The notes beneath the pieces were generated by a model, which ran no database searches, was not told the DNA's origin, and saw only the letters and a program-made list of their open reading frames with translations. 64,000 bases of DNA from Candidatus Electrothrix scaldis (lineage in GTDB: Bacteria > Desulfobacterota > Desulfobulbia > Desulfobulbales > Desulfobulbaceae), in the NCBI GenBank assembly GCA_033584155.1, contig CP138355.1, forward strand, positions 1,444,501-1,508,500, given 5' to 3'. Positions 28,881-37,476 of this stretch are shown in pieces. The position numbers and the translations under genes are program-made. How positions within the stretch are numbered: the first letter of the stretch is position 1; each line of letters begins with the position of its first letter.

Positions 28881-29744
28881 ATGCGTTTCTTAGATGTACG
28901 AACCGATTTCGCCTTTAAAAAGGTTTTCGGCAGTGAGCGCTCGAAGAATGTCCTGATCAGTTTCCTCAACGCAATTATTGACTTCGGCGAGGAACAGGTG
29001 ACGGACCTCACCATTGTTGATCCCTACCAGATCCCTCTGCTCAAAGGCATGAAGGACAGTTATGTGGATGTCAAGGCGGTGCTTTCCAATAACAAGAAAG
29101 TCATCGTGGAGATGCAGGTGCTCAATGTTGAAGGGTTTGAGAAACGAGTGCTATACAATGCAGCCAAACTCTACTCAACCCAGCTGAAGAAATCCGGGAA
29201 GTACACAACGCTGGAGCCTATCATCGCCCTGACCATCACCGATTTCGAGATGTTTCCCGAATTCGCAAAGGCGATTTCTTACTGGACTCTTCGTGAGCGT
29301 GAAGTCCTGCTGCAATACAGCAATGACATTGAACTGATCTTTGCCGAGCTGCCCAAGTTCACCAAAACAGAGGAAGAGCTGACCGACATTGCGGATAAAT
29401 GGCTCTACTTTGTTAAACATGCTGGCGATCTGGAGTTCGTTCCTGAATCTTTCACAGAGCCCCAATTGCTTGAAGCCTTTGAGATTGCCAACACTGCTGG
29501 CTTAAGCGAGGAGGAACTGGATATCCAGTTTAAACGGCAGGATTTTATCGCTATGCAACAGGGAGCCGTGGAAAAGGCGGTTCAGAGCGGCCTCGAACGG
29601 GGAATACAACAGGGTGTTGAGTTGGGAAATATAGCAACAGCCCGAAACATGTTGCGTGATCAGATGCCAATAGAGACGATTTGTAAATACACTGGGCTGG
29701 AACGGGAAGTAGTTGAGCAGCTCCGGCAGGACGACCAAGAATAA
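28881..29744 (+). CDS. Rpn-family PD-(D/E)XK nuclease (recombination-promoting nuclease / transposase-like)
   Basis: 287-residue protein of the Rpn/PDDEXK_2 family, DNA nucleases that promote recombination or act in phage growth control. The opening RFLDVRTDFAFKKVFGSER is the family hallmark; the catalytic set is D in SYVDVKAV and the VIVEMQ motif, with VLYNAAKLYSTQL after it. A C-terminal GLERGIQQGVELG tail of the kind seen in many Rpn proteins is present. An AAGGAG ribosome site lies upstream of the ATG. It ends 19 bases before sdhB, so sdhB may depend on transcription through this accessory gene. Confidence 0.9.
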   Translation: MRFLDVRTDFAFKKVFGSERSKNVLISFLNAIIDFGEEQVTDLTIVDPYQIPLLKGMKDSYVDVKAVLSNNKKVIVEMQVLNVEGFEKRVLYNAAKLYSTQLKKSGKYTTLEPIIALTITDFEMFPEFAKAISYWTLREREVLLQYSNDIELIFAELPKFTKTEEELTDIADKWLYFVKHAGDLEFVPESFTEPQLLEAFEIANTAGLSEEELDIQFKRQDFIAMQQGAVEKAVQSGLERGIQQGVELGNIATARNMLRDQMPIETICKYTGLEREVVEQLRQDDQE

Positions 29745-29763
29745 TTGCAGACAAAAGAAAATA

Positions 29764-30525
29764 ATGGCAGCAAAGAAAATATCCATCACCGTAAAGATCT
29801 GGCGACAGGAGAGTGCAATAGCCGAAGGCAACCTGGAAACCTACACGTTGCAGGAAATCAGCACGGATATGTCCTTTCTGGAGATGCTGGATGTCCTGAA
29901 TGAGCAGCTGACCCTGGAAGGCAAAGAACCTGTGGCCTTTGACCATGATTGCCGGGAAGGAATCTGCGGTATGTGCGGAGCCGTGGTTGATGGTATCGCG
30001 CACGGGCCGGAGCAGGGAACCACGCTCTGTCAGCTTCACATGCGCCATTTTCAGGACGGGCAGGTGATCTGTATTGAGCCTTTCCGTTCCAGGGCCTTTC
30101 CTGTGGTCAAAGATCTGATGGTGGATCGCTCTGCCTTTGATCGGATTATCCAGGCGGGTGGCTTTGTCTCCATTAATACCGGTTCTGCCCCGGATGCCAA
30201 CAGCGTGCCGGTGAGCCAGCAAAAGGCCGAGCAGGCGATGGATGCAGCGGCCTGTATCGGCTGCGGTGCCTGTGTTGCCGCCTGTCCTAATGCTGCTGCC
30301 ATGCTCTTCACCTCGGCCAAGATTTCTCAGCTGGCCCTTATGCCCCAAGGACGACCGGAACGCAAGCAACGGGCCTTGTCTATGGTGGCGGCTATGGATA
30401 AGGAGGGCTTTGGTGCGTGCAGTAATCATCGGGAATGCGAGCAGGTTTGTCCGAAAGGGATTTCTATCCGCCATATTGCCCGAATGAATCGGGAGTACCT
30501 TGCAGCGACCTTATTTGGCGAGTAA
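29764..30525 (+). CDS. sdhB: Fumarate reductase/succinate dehydrogenase iron-sulfur subunit
   Basis: Iron-sulfur subunit linking FAD to the haem/quinone anchor. The 253-residue protein has a plant-type ferredoxin domain with CREGICGMCG and a later Cys in TTLCQLHM for [2Fe-2S], then a bacterial ferredoxin domain with ACIGCGACVAACPNAAAM and NHRECEQVCPKGIS for the [4Fe-4S] and [3Fe-4S] clusters. All cluster cysteines are seen. The ATG at 29764 (MAAKKISITVKIWRQ) is chosen over an upstream in-frame start that lies inside the Rpn gene's end. It belongs functionally with sdhC and sdhA but is 4 kb away. Confidence 0.94.
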   Translation: MAAKKISITVKIWRQESAIAEGNLETYTLQEISTDMSFLEMLDVLNEQLTLEGKEPVAFDHDCREGICGMCGAVVDGIAHGPEQGTTLCQLHMRHFQDGQVICIEPFRSRAFPVVKDLMVDRSAFDRIIQAGGFVSINTGSAPDANSVPVSQQKAEQAMDAAACIGCGACVAACPNAAAMLFTSAKISQLALMPQGRPERKQRALSMVAAMDKEGFGACSNHRECEQVCPKGISIRHIARMNREYLAATLFGE

Positions 30526-30586
30526 AATGACTGGATCAAAGTAAAAACAGACAGGAACCACTGGACAAGGCGCTGAAGAAATATTC

Positions 30587-32965
30587 ATGAAAAAATCAAT
30601 AGGCATAGACCTCGGGACGACCAATTCTGTTGTTGCTGTCAAAAAGGTGAGCACAGAGGTTCTGAAGAACGCTGAAGGCGAATACATCACCCCCTCCTGT
30701 GTGATGGTGAAGAAACGCCTGATGCGCAAGCCGGAATTTATCGTGGGCCGTGATGCGTTGGAATGGCTCCGTCAGGAGCCGGAAAATACCATCACGGCGG
30801 TCAAGCGGCTCATTGGTCGGAACTTTCATGAGAAAGAGGTACAGGAGCTAATCAATAAGCAGAGCCTGCACTACCAACTTTCCACCCATTCCCATGGTTC
30901 GGCCAATAGTCTTGCTCTCCTGATCAATGGCAAGGAGTTTACTCCAGAGGAGATTTCTGCCAAGATCCTGGCAAAGCTGAAGGCAGATGCCGAGGCAGCC
31001 TTGGGTGATGAGGTGGATGCAGCTGTAATCACCGTGCCTGCCTATTTTAATGATAAGCAGAAACACGCGACTAGGACAGCAGCGGCTCTGGCCGGACTCA
31101 AGGTACGTCGTCTTCTCCCCGAACCCACAGCGGCGGCTATTTCTTTCGGAGTAGATAAGATATCGGGTGATGACGGGAGAACCGTGCTGGTCTTTGACTT
31201 TGGTGGCGGAACTCTGGATCTTTCTATCCTCACCATCAGCGGTGGCCGCATCATCGAAATGGGCAAGGGCGGGGATATGTGGCTGGGCGGTGAAGATATA
31301 GACCAGCTGCTGATCGAGTATGTTTTGCAAGAGACGGCTCGGAAAGAGGGCATTGCGGATATCCAGGATATCCGTGCTCTGATTGATGAGCAGAAACCTT
31401 CCCGCAAGAATAAGTTCTTTGCAGAGCTGAAGACGGCTGTGGAAAAGGCCAAGATTGTCCTGAGTGACAAGAAGGAAGCTTATGTCGAGATTCTTGGTGT
31501 TTTGCAGGATAAGGACGGCGATCCCCTTGATGTGGAGGTGGAGTTGTCGCGTACCCGTTTTGAGAGCATGATGGTCCCCTTGCTGCGATCCATGCTGGAG
31601 CTGGTTCGGGGCGTGATTAGCGATGTCCATTTCACCGAAGACCTGATTGATAATGTGCTCCTTGTTGGCGGAAGCTCACGCATCCCCTGCGTGATCCAGA
31701 CCTTGCAGGAGGAGTTCGGGCAGGAAAAGGTGCTGCTCCATGAGCGGCCCATGCTCGCGGTAGCCGAAGGGGCAGCCATCCTTAGTCATCGCCTGGCAGA
31801 TACGGTTGAATGCCCGCAATGTACCAGGAATACGGCCCAGAATGCCGCAACCTGTTCCCATTGCGGCTTTGATCTGGAAGGTCATACTGTAGAACATGGA
31901 GTGGTGGAGATCGTTCATGCTGCTGCCCATGATTATTATATCAAGCTGGAGAATGATGAACGCTTCCTGATGGTGGAGAAAAATACCCCTCTCCCCTGTT
32001 CCAGCACTGAGGTCTTTCAGCTGGTTGATGCAGAGCAGGAGTTGGTTCATATGAAGTTTTATAATGTGGTCAACCGAAGGGAGCAGAGCATTGGCGATCT
32101 TTGGCTGGGCATTGATCAGGATAGGGATCAGGACAGGGATCAGGACAGGGATCAGGGGCGTGGGGCAGGAAAAGCTGAGAACCTGGAAAAATCCCTCAAA
32201 GCCCAGATGCCTGCCCGGATAGAGATAACCCTGGATATTGATGAAAATAATCTCATCTCGGTGAATGCATCCTTGCTGAATCATCCAGAGGTGGCCGTCT
32301 CCAGGACCCTCTCCCGGGGTAAGGCCGATGAGCGGCTTTTTCTCGAACTTGAGCAGGCTATTGCAACGGCGGAAAAAGAGCAGTACTCCAGCTATACGGT
32401 TATTGATTTGCAGAACCGGGCCCGCTCCATCGTTAAATCCATTAATGGGGTGGTTGATCCGAAAAAAGGAACTGTGGATGAGAAATTGTACGAGCAGGTT
32501 GCTCAGCAAATCCATAAGGCGATCAGGATCGCGGCAAATGAGGAGGCCCCCCTGACCCAACTCTATTATGCGGAAAGCATGCTGGATGATTATGCGGTGA
32601 TGATTGAGCCCAAGGTCCAGGATCTGCTTCGGGAACGGATTGAAAAATTACGGCAGATTGATGCAACAGGTTCGTATGAGGAGACGATGCGGGCCTCAGC
32701 TGCTCTTGCCGCAGCCCTGGATGATAAAAGGCTGGCCCAGGTCAATACCCTGATGCAAATAGAAAACGCCAGTGAGATCTGTTTTAAAACAGACCCCAGT
32801 AAGGCAAAGAAATTTATGCGGGTCATTGCAGAGGCCCTGGAGGCTGCGGAAAAGCAGGACGGTTCAGTGGCGGATAAGCTCAATGCCATTTTGCCGGAGG
32901 TGGATGAGGTCTTGGAAAACTATGCCATGAGTACCCAGAAAATTCACAGAGATATTCGGAAGTAA
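30587..32965 (+). CDS. DnaK-like Hsp70 chaperone with inserted zinc ribbon
   Basis: Divergent Hsp70 of 792 residues (DnaK is about 640). The nucleotide-binding domain has GIDLGTTNSVVAV, VITVPAYFNDKQKHATRTAA, LPEPTAAAISFG, VFDFGGGTLDLSIL and VLLVGGSSRIPCV, so ATP binding should be intact. At residues 408-430 a four-cysteine zinc ribbon (CPQC ... CSHC) is inserted just after the ATPase domain, in place of the normal linker, followed by a substrate-domain-like region and a long helical tail. Near residue 510 the charged run DQDRDQDRDQDRDQGRG comes from a 12-bp tandem repeat (about 32117-32160). It leads an operon that ends in grpE and lacks a standard dnaJ. It is not the housekeeping DnaK. Confidence 0.88.
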   Translation: MKKSIGIDLGTTNSVVAVKKVSTEVLKNAEGEYITPSCVMVKKRLMRKPEFIVGRDALEWLRQEPENTITAVKRLIGRNFHEKEVQELINKQSLHYQLSTHSHGSANSLALLINGKEFTPEEISAKILAKLKADAEAALGDEVDAAVITVPAYFNDKQKHATRTAAALAGLKVRRLLPEPTAAAISFGVDKISGDDGRTVLVFDFGGGTLDLSILTISGGRIIEMGKGGDMWLGGEDIDQLLIEYVLQETARKEGIADIQDIRALIDEQKPSRKNKFFAELKTAVEKAKIVLSDKKEAYVEILGVLQDKDGDPLDVEVELSRTRFESMMVPLLRSMLELVRGVISDVHFTEDLIDNVLLVGGSSRIPCVIQTLQEEFGQEKVLLHERPMLAVAEGAAILSHRLADTVECPQCTRNTAQNAATCSHCGFDLEGHTVEHGVVEIVHAAAHDYYIKLENDERFLMVEKNTPLPCSSTEVFQLVDAEQELVHMKFYNVVNRREQSIGDLWLGIDQDRDQDRDQDRDQGRGAGKAENLEKSLKAQMPARIEITLDIDENNLISVNASLLNHPEVAVSRTLSRGKADERLFLELEQAIATAEKEQYSSYTVIDLQNRARSIVKSINGVVDPKKGTVDEKLYEQVAQQIHKAIRIAANEEAPLTQLYYAESMLDDYAVMIEPKVQDLLRERIEKLRQIDATGSYEETMRASAALAAALDDKRLAQVNTLMQIENASEICFKTDPSKAKKFMRVIAEALEAAEKQDGSVADKLNAILPEVDEVLENYAMSTQKIHRDIRK

Positions 32966-34080
32966 TGGCTGCGACTCTAACCTGTCCTGTCTGTGAACGA
33001 CCTGGAGTACCGCTGAAAAGCACGAATTGCCCGCAATGCGATGCCGATCTGACTTGCTTTCAGGCCCTGGATACTCTGACCACCGCGAAAAAATCCCCCT
33101 CATCAGGACCTGCTGGAGAAGAAGCATCAGAGGAAAAGCAAAAAAACGCTCCGAGCACCCGGCGGGCTGTCCTCCTTTTACTCCTGCTCCTGGTGCTTAT
33201 TGGTTCAGGATTTTTCTGTTTTTTTCTCAAGGCAGAAGACAGTATGCACAATTTGAATCATCAGGTGGTCTCCTTAAAGGCAGAACTCAGGATGGCGCAA
33301 CAGCAGGAAACAGAACCTGCTCAGCAGATTCTCTGTGTTCTGCCGGGCATGGAAAAGGCGAGCGTAGAGGTCGATAAAGAAGACGATTCCTTTGCTGAGG
33401 ATGATCCGCTCATTTATGAGGAAGATAGAGAGGAGGCTGCCTCTGCTACTGAGGAGAGCAAGGAAGAGGCGACCTTTGTGGCTTCCTCGCCTCATGTCGA
33501 ATCAGAAGAAAAAATCGAAGCAGAGGAAGTGCTGGCAAGTGGGGAGACAACCCGAGAGGTAAATCAGCAGACAGGGGGAGAGGAGAGCGACACATCCGAG
33601 ACGGTAACGCTGCTCGAACCTGTGCTCAGGAAAACAAGGACAGATACACCCGGCGAGGATTCTACATCGGAGGGGCAACATGCCTCGCAGCCGCTGTTGC
33701 CGGAAAAACAATGGGCAGAGAAGACCTTTTTATACCTGGTGAAAGAGACAGATACGCTCTGGGATCTTGCCGAGCGGTTTTATGGTAATGGGAAGTACTA
33801 TCCTGTGATCATGGAGCAAAATCCCCGTCTTGTTATCAGTAATATTCATGATGAAGAGAGTCTGCGCCTTTTTAATGATCGTTCCGCACTCAAGGAGCTT
33901 TACAGCAGTCGGATTGAGTGGCGTGATGGCCTGACGCTGTGGAAGCATCAGGTGCAGGCAGGGGAAACCCGGCAGTCCATAGAAAAACGTTTTGCTTCTC
34001 CAGGAGATTCGGACAGGGTTTTCTATGAGAGAAAGCCGGATATTTCTCCTGGTGCAATTGTACGGGTTATTCTGCATTGA
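32965..34080 (+). CDS. Membrane protein with N-terminal zinc ribbon and C-terminal LysM-like domain
   Basis: 371 residues, overlapping the Hsp70 gene by one base (TAATG). It opens with a zinc ribbon, CPVCERPGVPLKSTNCPQC, echoing the one in the Hsp70, then one transmembrane segment near residues 68-92 (VLLLLLLLVLIGSGFFCFFL), a short coiled coil, about 150 acidic low-complexity residues, and a LysM-like module VKETDTLWDLAERFYG with YYPVIMEQNP near residues 257-290. The topology suggests zinc ribbon inside and LysM in the periplasm at peptidoglycan. It may tether the Hsp70 system to the envelope; that is inference. No named family recognised for the whole protein. Confidence 0.75.
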   Translation: MAATLTCPVCERPGVPLKSTNCPQCDADLTCFQALDTLTTAKKSPSSGPAGEEASEEKQKNAPSTRRAVLLLLLLLVLIGSGFFCFFLKAEDSMHNLNHQVVSLKAELRMAQQQETEPAQQILCVLPGMEKASVEVDKEDDSFAEDDPLIYEEDREEAASATEESKEEATFVASSPHVESEEKIEAEEVLASGETTREVNQQTGGEESDTSETVTLLEPVLRKTRTDTPGEDSTSEGQHASQPLLPEKQWAEKTFLYLVKETDTLWDLAERFYGNGKYYPVIMEQNPRLVISNIHDEESLRLFNDRSALKELYSSRIEWRDGLTLWKHQVQAGETRQSIEKRFASPGDSDRVFYERKPDISPGAIVRVILH

Positions 34081-34093
34081 GTTGAGAGCGGGC

Positions 34094-35515
34094 ATGGCGA
34101 AGAAAAAGCAGGGTGACGCCCCAGGATTTCTCGGATCTCTAGGATGTCAGGAGAAAATCAGGCTCACGGATTCTCTTACAGCCCAAGCCTGTGGTCGTTT
34201 CCAGGTTCTGGCCCGGCTCTGGCAGGAGGGGCGGGTTCGGGAAATGAGGAATGTCAGTCATGGGACCGATTTCCTGCATCCCGTTGTCCTGGAGTTGCAG
34301 GCCAAGGCCTCGTATATTGTTCTTCAGGAAAAAGGGAGACTGGCCAGCCCCGATGAGGTCCGACATTTTATTGATTGCTGGCTTTCCTTCCTTTTTCATC
34401 CCGCCTTATTTCGTTCTTTGTCCGAAAAGCCGGAGGCTCCAGAACAGTATCGCCTTGATCTTCTTGCCGCCGGGGAGAAAATGGTACGGAGATATGCTGA
34501 GCAGCAGGAGTCCGATGCAGAGCAATTGCTCCGGCATTGGGAGGAAGAGAGCCGCCTGCTCAAGACCCTTTGTTCCGTTAAGACTGAGGAGATGCCACTG
34601 TATACCCCGGCTCTGGCCTGGGAGGCAGGGATTGCAGAGCAGCTTATGCACCTGATAGAGGGAAACCTGGATGCTTTTACGGATCAGGAAGAATTTTTAG
34701 CCGCCGGGGCACTCTATTCTGTTGTTGGTCCGGGGCTTCTTCTGGTTCGCAGGGGGCAATATGAGCAGGCGAATAAAGAACTTGTTTCTCTCTGGAAAAA
34801 AAAGAAAAAGAACAGAGACTCCTTTCTTGCCTATGGGCTCGCCTGCTTGGCTATAGAATGCGGGGCTTATTTTCTGGAGCAGGGACGCTACGAGGATGCA
34901 GAGACGATGCTCACCGGACTCCTCCCGCTGCCAACACATGCCCAAAGATTGGAGCAAGGCTTGCTTGCAATACTGGACCGGGAGGATCAGTACCTGAACC
35001 CGGATTGGCTGACCGTGAGCGTCCATGTCTTGAGTGAGCTGCATAAGTATGCCGCTTCTACTGAGGCCGTTAAAAAAGCACTGAGCACCGTGTTGACACA
35101 TCAGGCAGTTTTGCTCCATAATATAGGGGCCGTTGATGCAAAGGTCCTATTGACCTCAATGGAGAAGGCGGTCACGCTGAATCCGGAAGATGAGTTCGCC
35201 CGCGTGACCTTTGATGATGTCCAAATGGATGCTGAGATACATTCCCTGCATCAGACCATGAGTTCTGGTCAGCTGGACAAGGCCTCCCGGATTGCGCAAA
35301 AGAGTTCCTATCCAGAGGTGACGAACCAGTTTTTCACCTTTGTTGCGCAGGTGATCGAACAGGTGGAAGATGGCGATTACCCTGATGACACCTCGGCGTT
35401 TTTTATACTTCAACAGCTGCTTGAGGGTGCCCTTAATGTTAACCCGGAACATCCGATGATCCGGGAGCTTGCCCTGCTGCTTGATGACCTGGAAGATCGA
35501 TTAGAGGAAATATGA
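34094..35515 (+). CDS. Helical repeat (TPR-like) protein of the Hsp70 operon, unknown function
   Basis: 473 residues from the ATG at 34094, 13 bases after the LysM gene. I do not recognise the family. It is almost entirely helical, with TPR-like stretches such as GQYEQANKELVSLWKKKKK and LEQGRYEDAETMLTGLLPL, and later VLLTSMEKAVTLNPEDEFA and LNVNPEHPMIRELALLLDDL. No signal peptide or membrane segment. A start further upstream (33992) would overlap the preceding gene and is less likely. Its place between a membrane tether and a J-like protein suggests a client- or co-chaperone-binding role. Confidence 0.7.
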   Translation: MAKKKQGDAPGFLGSLGCQEKIRLTDSLTAQACGRFQVLARLWQEGRVREMRNVSHGTDFLHPVVLELQAKASYIVLQEKGRLASPDEVRHFIDCWLSFLFHPALFRSLSEKPEAPEQYRLDLLAAGEKMVRRYAEQQESDAEQLLRHWEEESRLLKTLCSVKTEEMPLYTPALAWEAGIAEQLMHLIEGNLDAFTDQEEFLAAGALYSVVGPGLLLVRRGQYEQANKELVSLWKKKKKNRDSFLAYGLACLAIECGAYFLEQGRYEDAETMLTGLLPLPTHAQRLEQGLLAILDREDQYLNPDWLTVSVHVLSELHKYAASTEAVKKALSTVLTHQAVLLHNIGAVDAKVLLTSMEKAVTLNPEDEFARVTFDDVQMDAEIHSLHQTMSSGQLDKASRIAQKSSYPEVTNQFFTFVAQVIEQVEDGDYPDDTSAFFILQQLLEGALNVNPEHPMIRELALLLDDLEDRLEEI

Positions 35516-35757
35516 ATCCCTACCAACTCCTCAATATCAGCCCGCAGGCTACAGCTCGTGAGATCGTACAGGCTTCGGCCCTGGCCTTGCGGGAAAATAA
35601 GCATTCTGCCCGCGATATTGCTGAAGCAAGAAAAGAACTGATGAACCCTGTGACCAGGCGTCTTCTTGATTTTATTTATACCGTCGATGTGGAGCCTCTT
35701 CTGAAGGATGTTCAGAGTGGTTTGAGTGAGTTGCAGGAAGGCGAAATGCCTGGCTGA
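35512..35757 (+). CDS. Small J-domain-like protein lacking HPD
   Basis: 81 residues, starting inside the end of the previous gene (ATGA overlap), so probably translationally coupled. MNPYQLLNISPQATAREIVQA looks like helix I and the start of helix II of a J-domain, and AEARKELMNPVTRRLLDFIY like helix III, but the loop between has no HPD, the tripeptide needed to stimulate Hsp70 ATPase. It could be an inactive J-like adaptor (compare the J-like Pam16) or an unrelated helical protein. Context next to Hsp70 and grpE favours the adaptor idea. Confidence 0.62.
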   Translation: MNPYQLLNISPQATAREIVQASALALRENKHSARDIAEARKELMNPVTRRLLDFIYTVDVEPLLKDVQSGLSELQEGEMPG

Positions 35758-35768
35758 GGAGGATTTAA

Positions 35769-35816
35769 ATGATGAGCATGATGAGCATGATGAGAACGCA
35801 AGGATATTTTTGCTAA
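35769..35816 (+). CDS. Possible 15-codon leader peptide before grpE
   Basis: A GAGGAGGA ribosome site at 35755-35762 is well placed for the ATG at 35769, which opens a 15-codon frame MMSMMSMMRTQGYFC ending at 35816, six bases before grpE. It is made of a 9-bp repeat (ATGATGAGC). The good ribosome site in front of it, and the poor one for grpE, suggest coupling, but the peptide may be meaningless. Confidence 0.35.
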   Translation: MMSMMSMMRTQGYFC

Positions 35817-35822
35817 ACAGGT

Positions 35823-36350
35823 ATGACCATGTCAGAGCAGGATGTACAGAAGGCCCCGGATGAGCTCTTGCGGGAAAAACTGATCGCATTTCAGCGGGAA
35901 ATCGTTGAGCTCAAGCAGGACAATAAGGAGCAGCAAGAGGCGGCTGAGCAACAGGAGCAGGGGCTTTTATTTGAGCTGCTGGAGGTGCTGGATGCCTTTG
36001 ACAACCTGGACAAGAATATTCAGGGCAAAGAGGAGGGGCTGGACAAAACCGGGCAGCGGGTGGTCAAGAGTACCCGTGCCATACAGCGTAAACTGCTTCG
36101 CCTGCTCCGATCCCGCCATATTGAGCCGCTGGAATTTTCTGATAAAAAAGCGCGAATAGAGCAGTGTAAAATTATTGCCACGGAAAATGATCCTGCTCGG
36201 GAAAATGAGGAAATCATCTCCGTGGAAAAGAAGGGATATGTGGATACCGAACGCAAAGTAGTCCTGCGGAAGGCCGAGGTGATAACCGTGTATAACGACG
36301 GCCCTCCCATGCCCTTAGTTTATTCCTCCCACGACCTCAATCATTCCTGA
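35823..36350 (+). CDS. grpE: GrpE-like nucleotide exchange factor
   Basis: 175-residue GrpE-family protein that would release ADP from the Hsp70. It has the long N-terminal coiled coil (residues 10-55), then LFELLEVLDAFDNLDKNI matching the family's LLPVLDNFERAL, and the beta-wing region with ENEEIISVEKKGYVDTERKVVLRKAEVITV. The core is recognisable but divergent, as expected for a partner of the special Hsp70 rather than of housekeeping DnaK. ATG codons at 35823 and 35829 are both possible. It ends the operon. Confidence 0.82.
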   Translation: MTMSEQDVQKAPDELLREKLIAFQREIVELKQDNKEQQEAAEQQEQGLLFELLEVLDAFDNLDKNIQGKEEGLDKTGQRVVKSTRAIQRKLLRLLRSRHIEPLEFSDKKARIEQCKIIATENDPARENEEIISVEKKGYVDTERKVVLRKAEVITVYNDGPPMPLVYSSHDLNHS

Positions 36351-36380
36351 AATTTTTTGCAAGCTCAAACCTGTTTACTT

Positions 36381-37307
36381 TTACTCCATTGCCAGGGCAA
36401 TCAAGCGATCCAGCAGGGTCGGAAAGTCGAGCCCGGCTTGGGCTGCCGCTTGGGGCAGAAGGCTAGTCGGGGTCATGCCGGGGATGGTGTTGGTTTCCAG
36501 AAGGAAGATTTCATCATCCCGGACAATCATATCGGTGCGGCTGTACCCCCGGAGCTGTAAGGCCTGATGTGCTTTGAGTCCGTACTCCTGAGCCTTCTCA
36601 CGAATGCTGTCATCCACCTCTGCCGGGCAGACCTCGCGGGTGGCACCGGGCTGGTACTTGGCCTCGTAATCAAAGAACTCATATTTTGCATCCGGGATAA
36701 CTTCGACCAGGGGCAGAGGCATAAGCTCGTCATTGCCGAGTACACCCACGGTGATTTCCCGGCCTTTGATAAACTCCTCCACCATCACCTGACTGTCATG
36801 TTCAAAGGCAGTCTCCAGGGCAGGGGAGAGCTGTTCCGCCTCCCGGACCACGGACATGCCCAGGGAGGAACCCTGACGGATAGGTTTGACCACCACAGGC
36901 AGGTTGAGCTTGGCAAGCAAGGGAGCCGGATCAATGATGTGTTCCTTGTTGGCCATTTCCCAAGATGCAACCGGCAGACCGTGCAGGAGGTACATGGTCT
37001 TGGCCAGATTTTTATCCATTGCCAGAGCGCTGCCCAGCACACCAGAGCCCTGATAGGGGATGCCCAGCAGCTCCAACATGCCCTGGACCGTACCGTCTTC
37101 GCCGTGGATGCCGTGGAGGAGGATAAAGGCCACATCTACTTGCTTGGCATCAGCGGCAAGCCGGGCCAGATCTGTGGCCGGATTATAGCGCAGGACTTCA
37201 TATTTGTCTTTATTCAGGGCCTGTTCCACTCCAGCGGCTCCTCGCAGGGAGACCTCGCGTTCGCCGGAGGTACCTCCGGCGATCAGGGCCAGTCGTATTT
37301 TGCTCAT
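36381..37307 (-). CDS. ddl: D-alanine--D-alanine ligase
   Basis: ATP-grasp enzyme making D-Ala-D-Ala for peptidoglycan. The 308-residue protein has RLALIAGGTSGEREVSLRGA, LHGIHGEDGTVQGMLELLGIPYQGSG, the ATP-grasp lysine in LPVVVKPIRQGSSLGMSVV, EEFIKGREITVGVLG, and the metal-binding end FLLETNTIPGMTPTSLLPQAA. Length and order match DdlB. It converges on the grpE operon with a 30-base gap, so it is not part of it. The ATG is preceded by AATACCCCCT, with no strong ribosome site. Confidence 0.95.
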   Translation of the reverse strand: MSKIRLALIAGGTSGEREVSLRGAAGVEQALNKDKYEVLRYNPATDLARLAADAKQVDVAFILLHGIHGEDGTVQGMLELLGIPYQGSGVLGSALAMDKNLAKTMYLLHGLPVASWEMANKEHIIDPAPLLAKLNLPVVVKPIRQGSSLGMSVVREAEQLSPALETAFEHDSQVMVEEFIKGREITVGVLGNDELMPLPLVEVIPDAKYEFFDYEAKYQPGATREVCPAEVDDSIREKAQEYGLKAHQALQLRGYSRTDMIVRDDEIFLLETNTIPGMTPTSLLPQAAAQAGLDFPTLLDRLIALAME

Positions 37308-37418
37308 AGGGGGTATTCCTTGTTTCGGTGTTCAACGCCAGTATGTTAGGGGGATGTCATGAGGATGTTTTTTCATACAGCCTTTGTAACATATTCTCTA
37401 CGAAATCAATAGAGTTAA

Positions 37419-37443
37419 ATCAATAAGGTCAGACTCGATTGAT
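37419..37443 (-). repeat. Dispersed 25-bp repeat, copy 1
   Basis: First of four copies of a 25-base sequence whose ends are short inverted repeats (ATCAAT ... ATTGAT) around GAGTCTGACC. Here it runs in the opposite orientation to copies 3 and 4. It lies between ddl and the DUF4143 ATPase gene. Confidence 0.7.
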
Positions 37444-37476
37444 CTGAGGGGATGAAGTGAAATCCTGTGAGGAATT

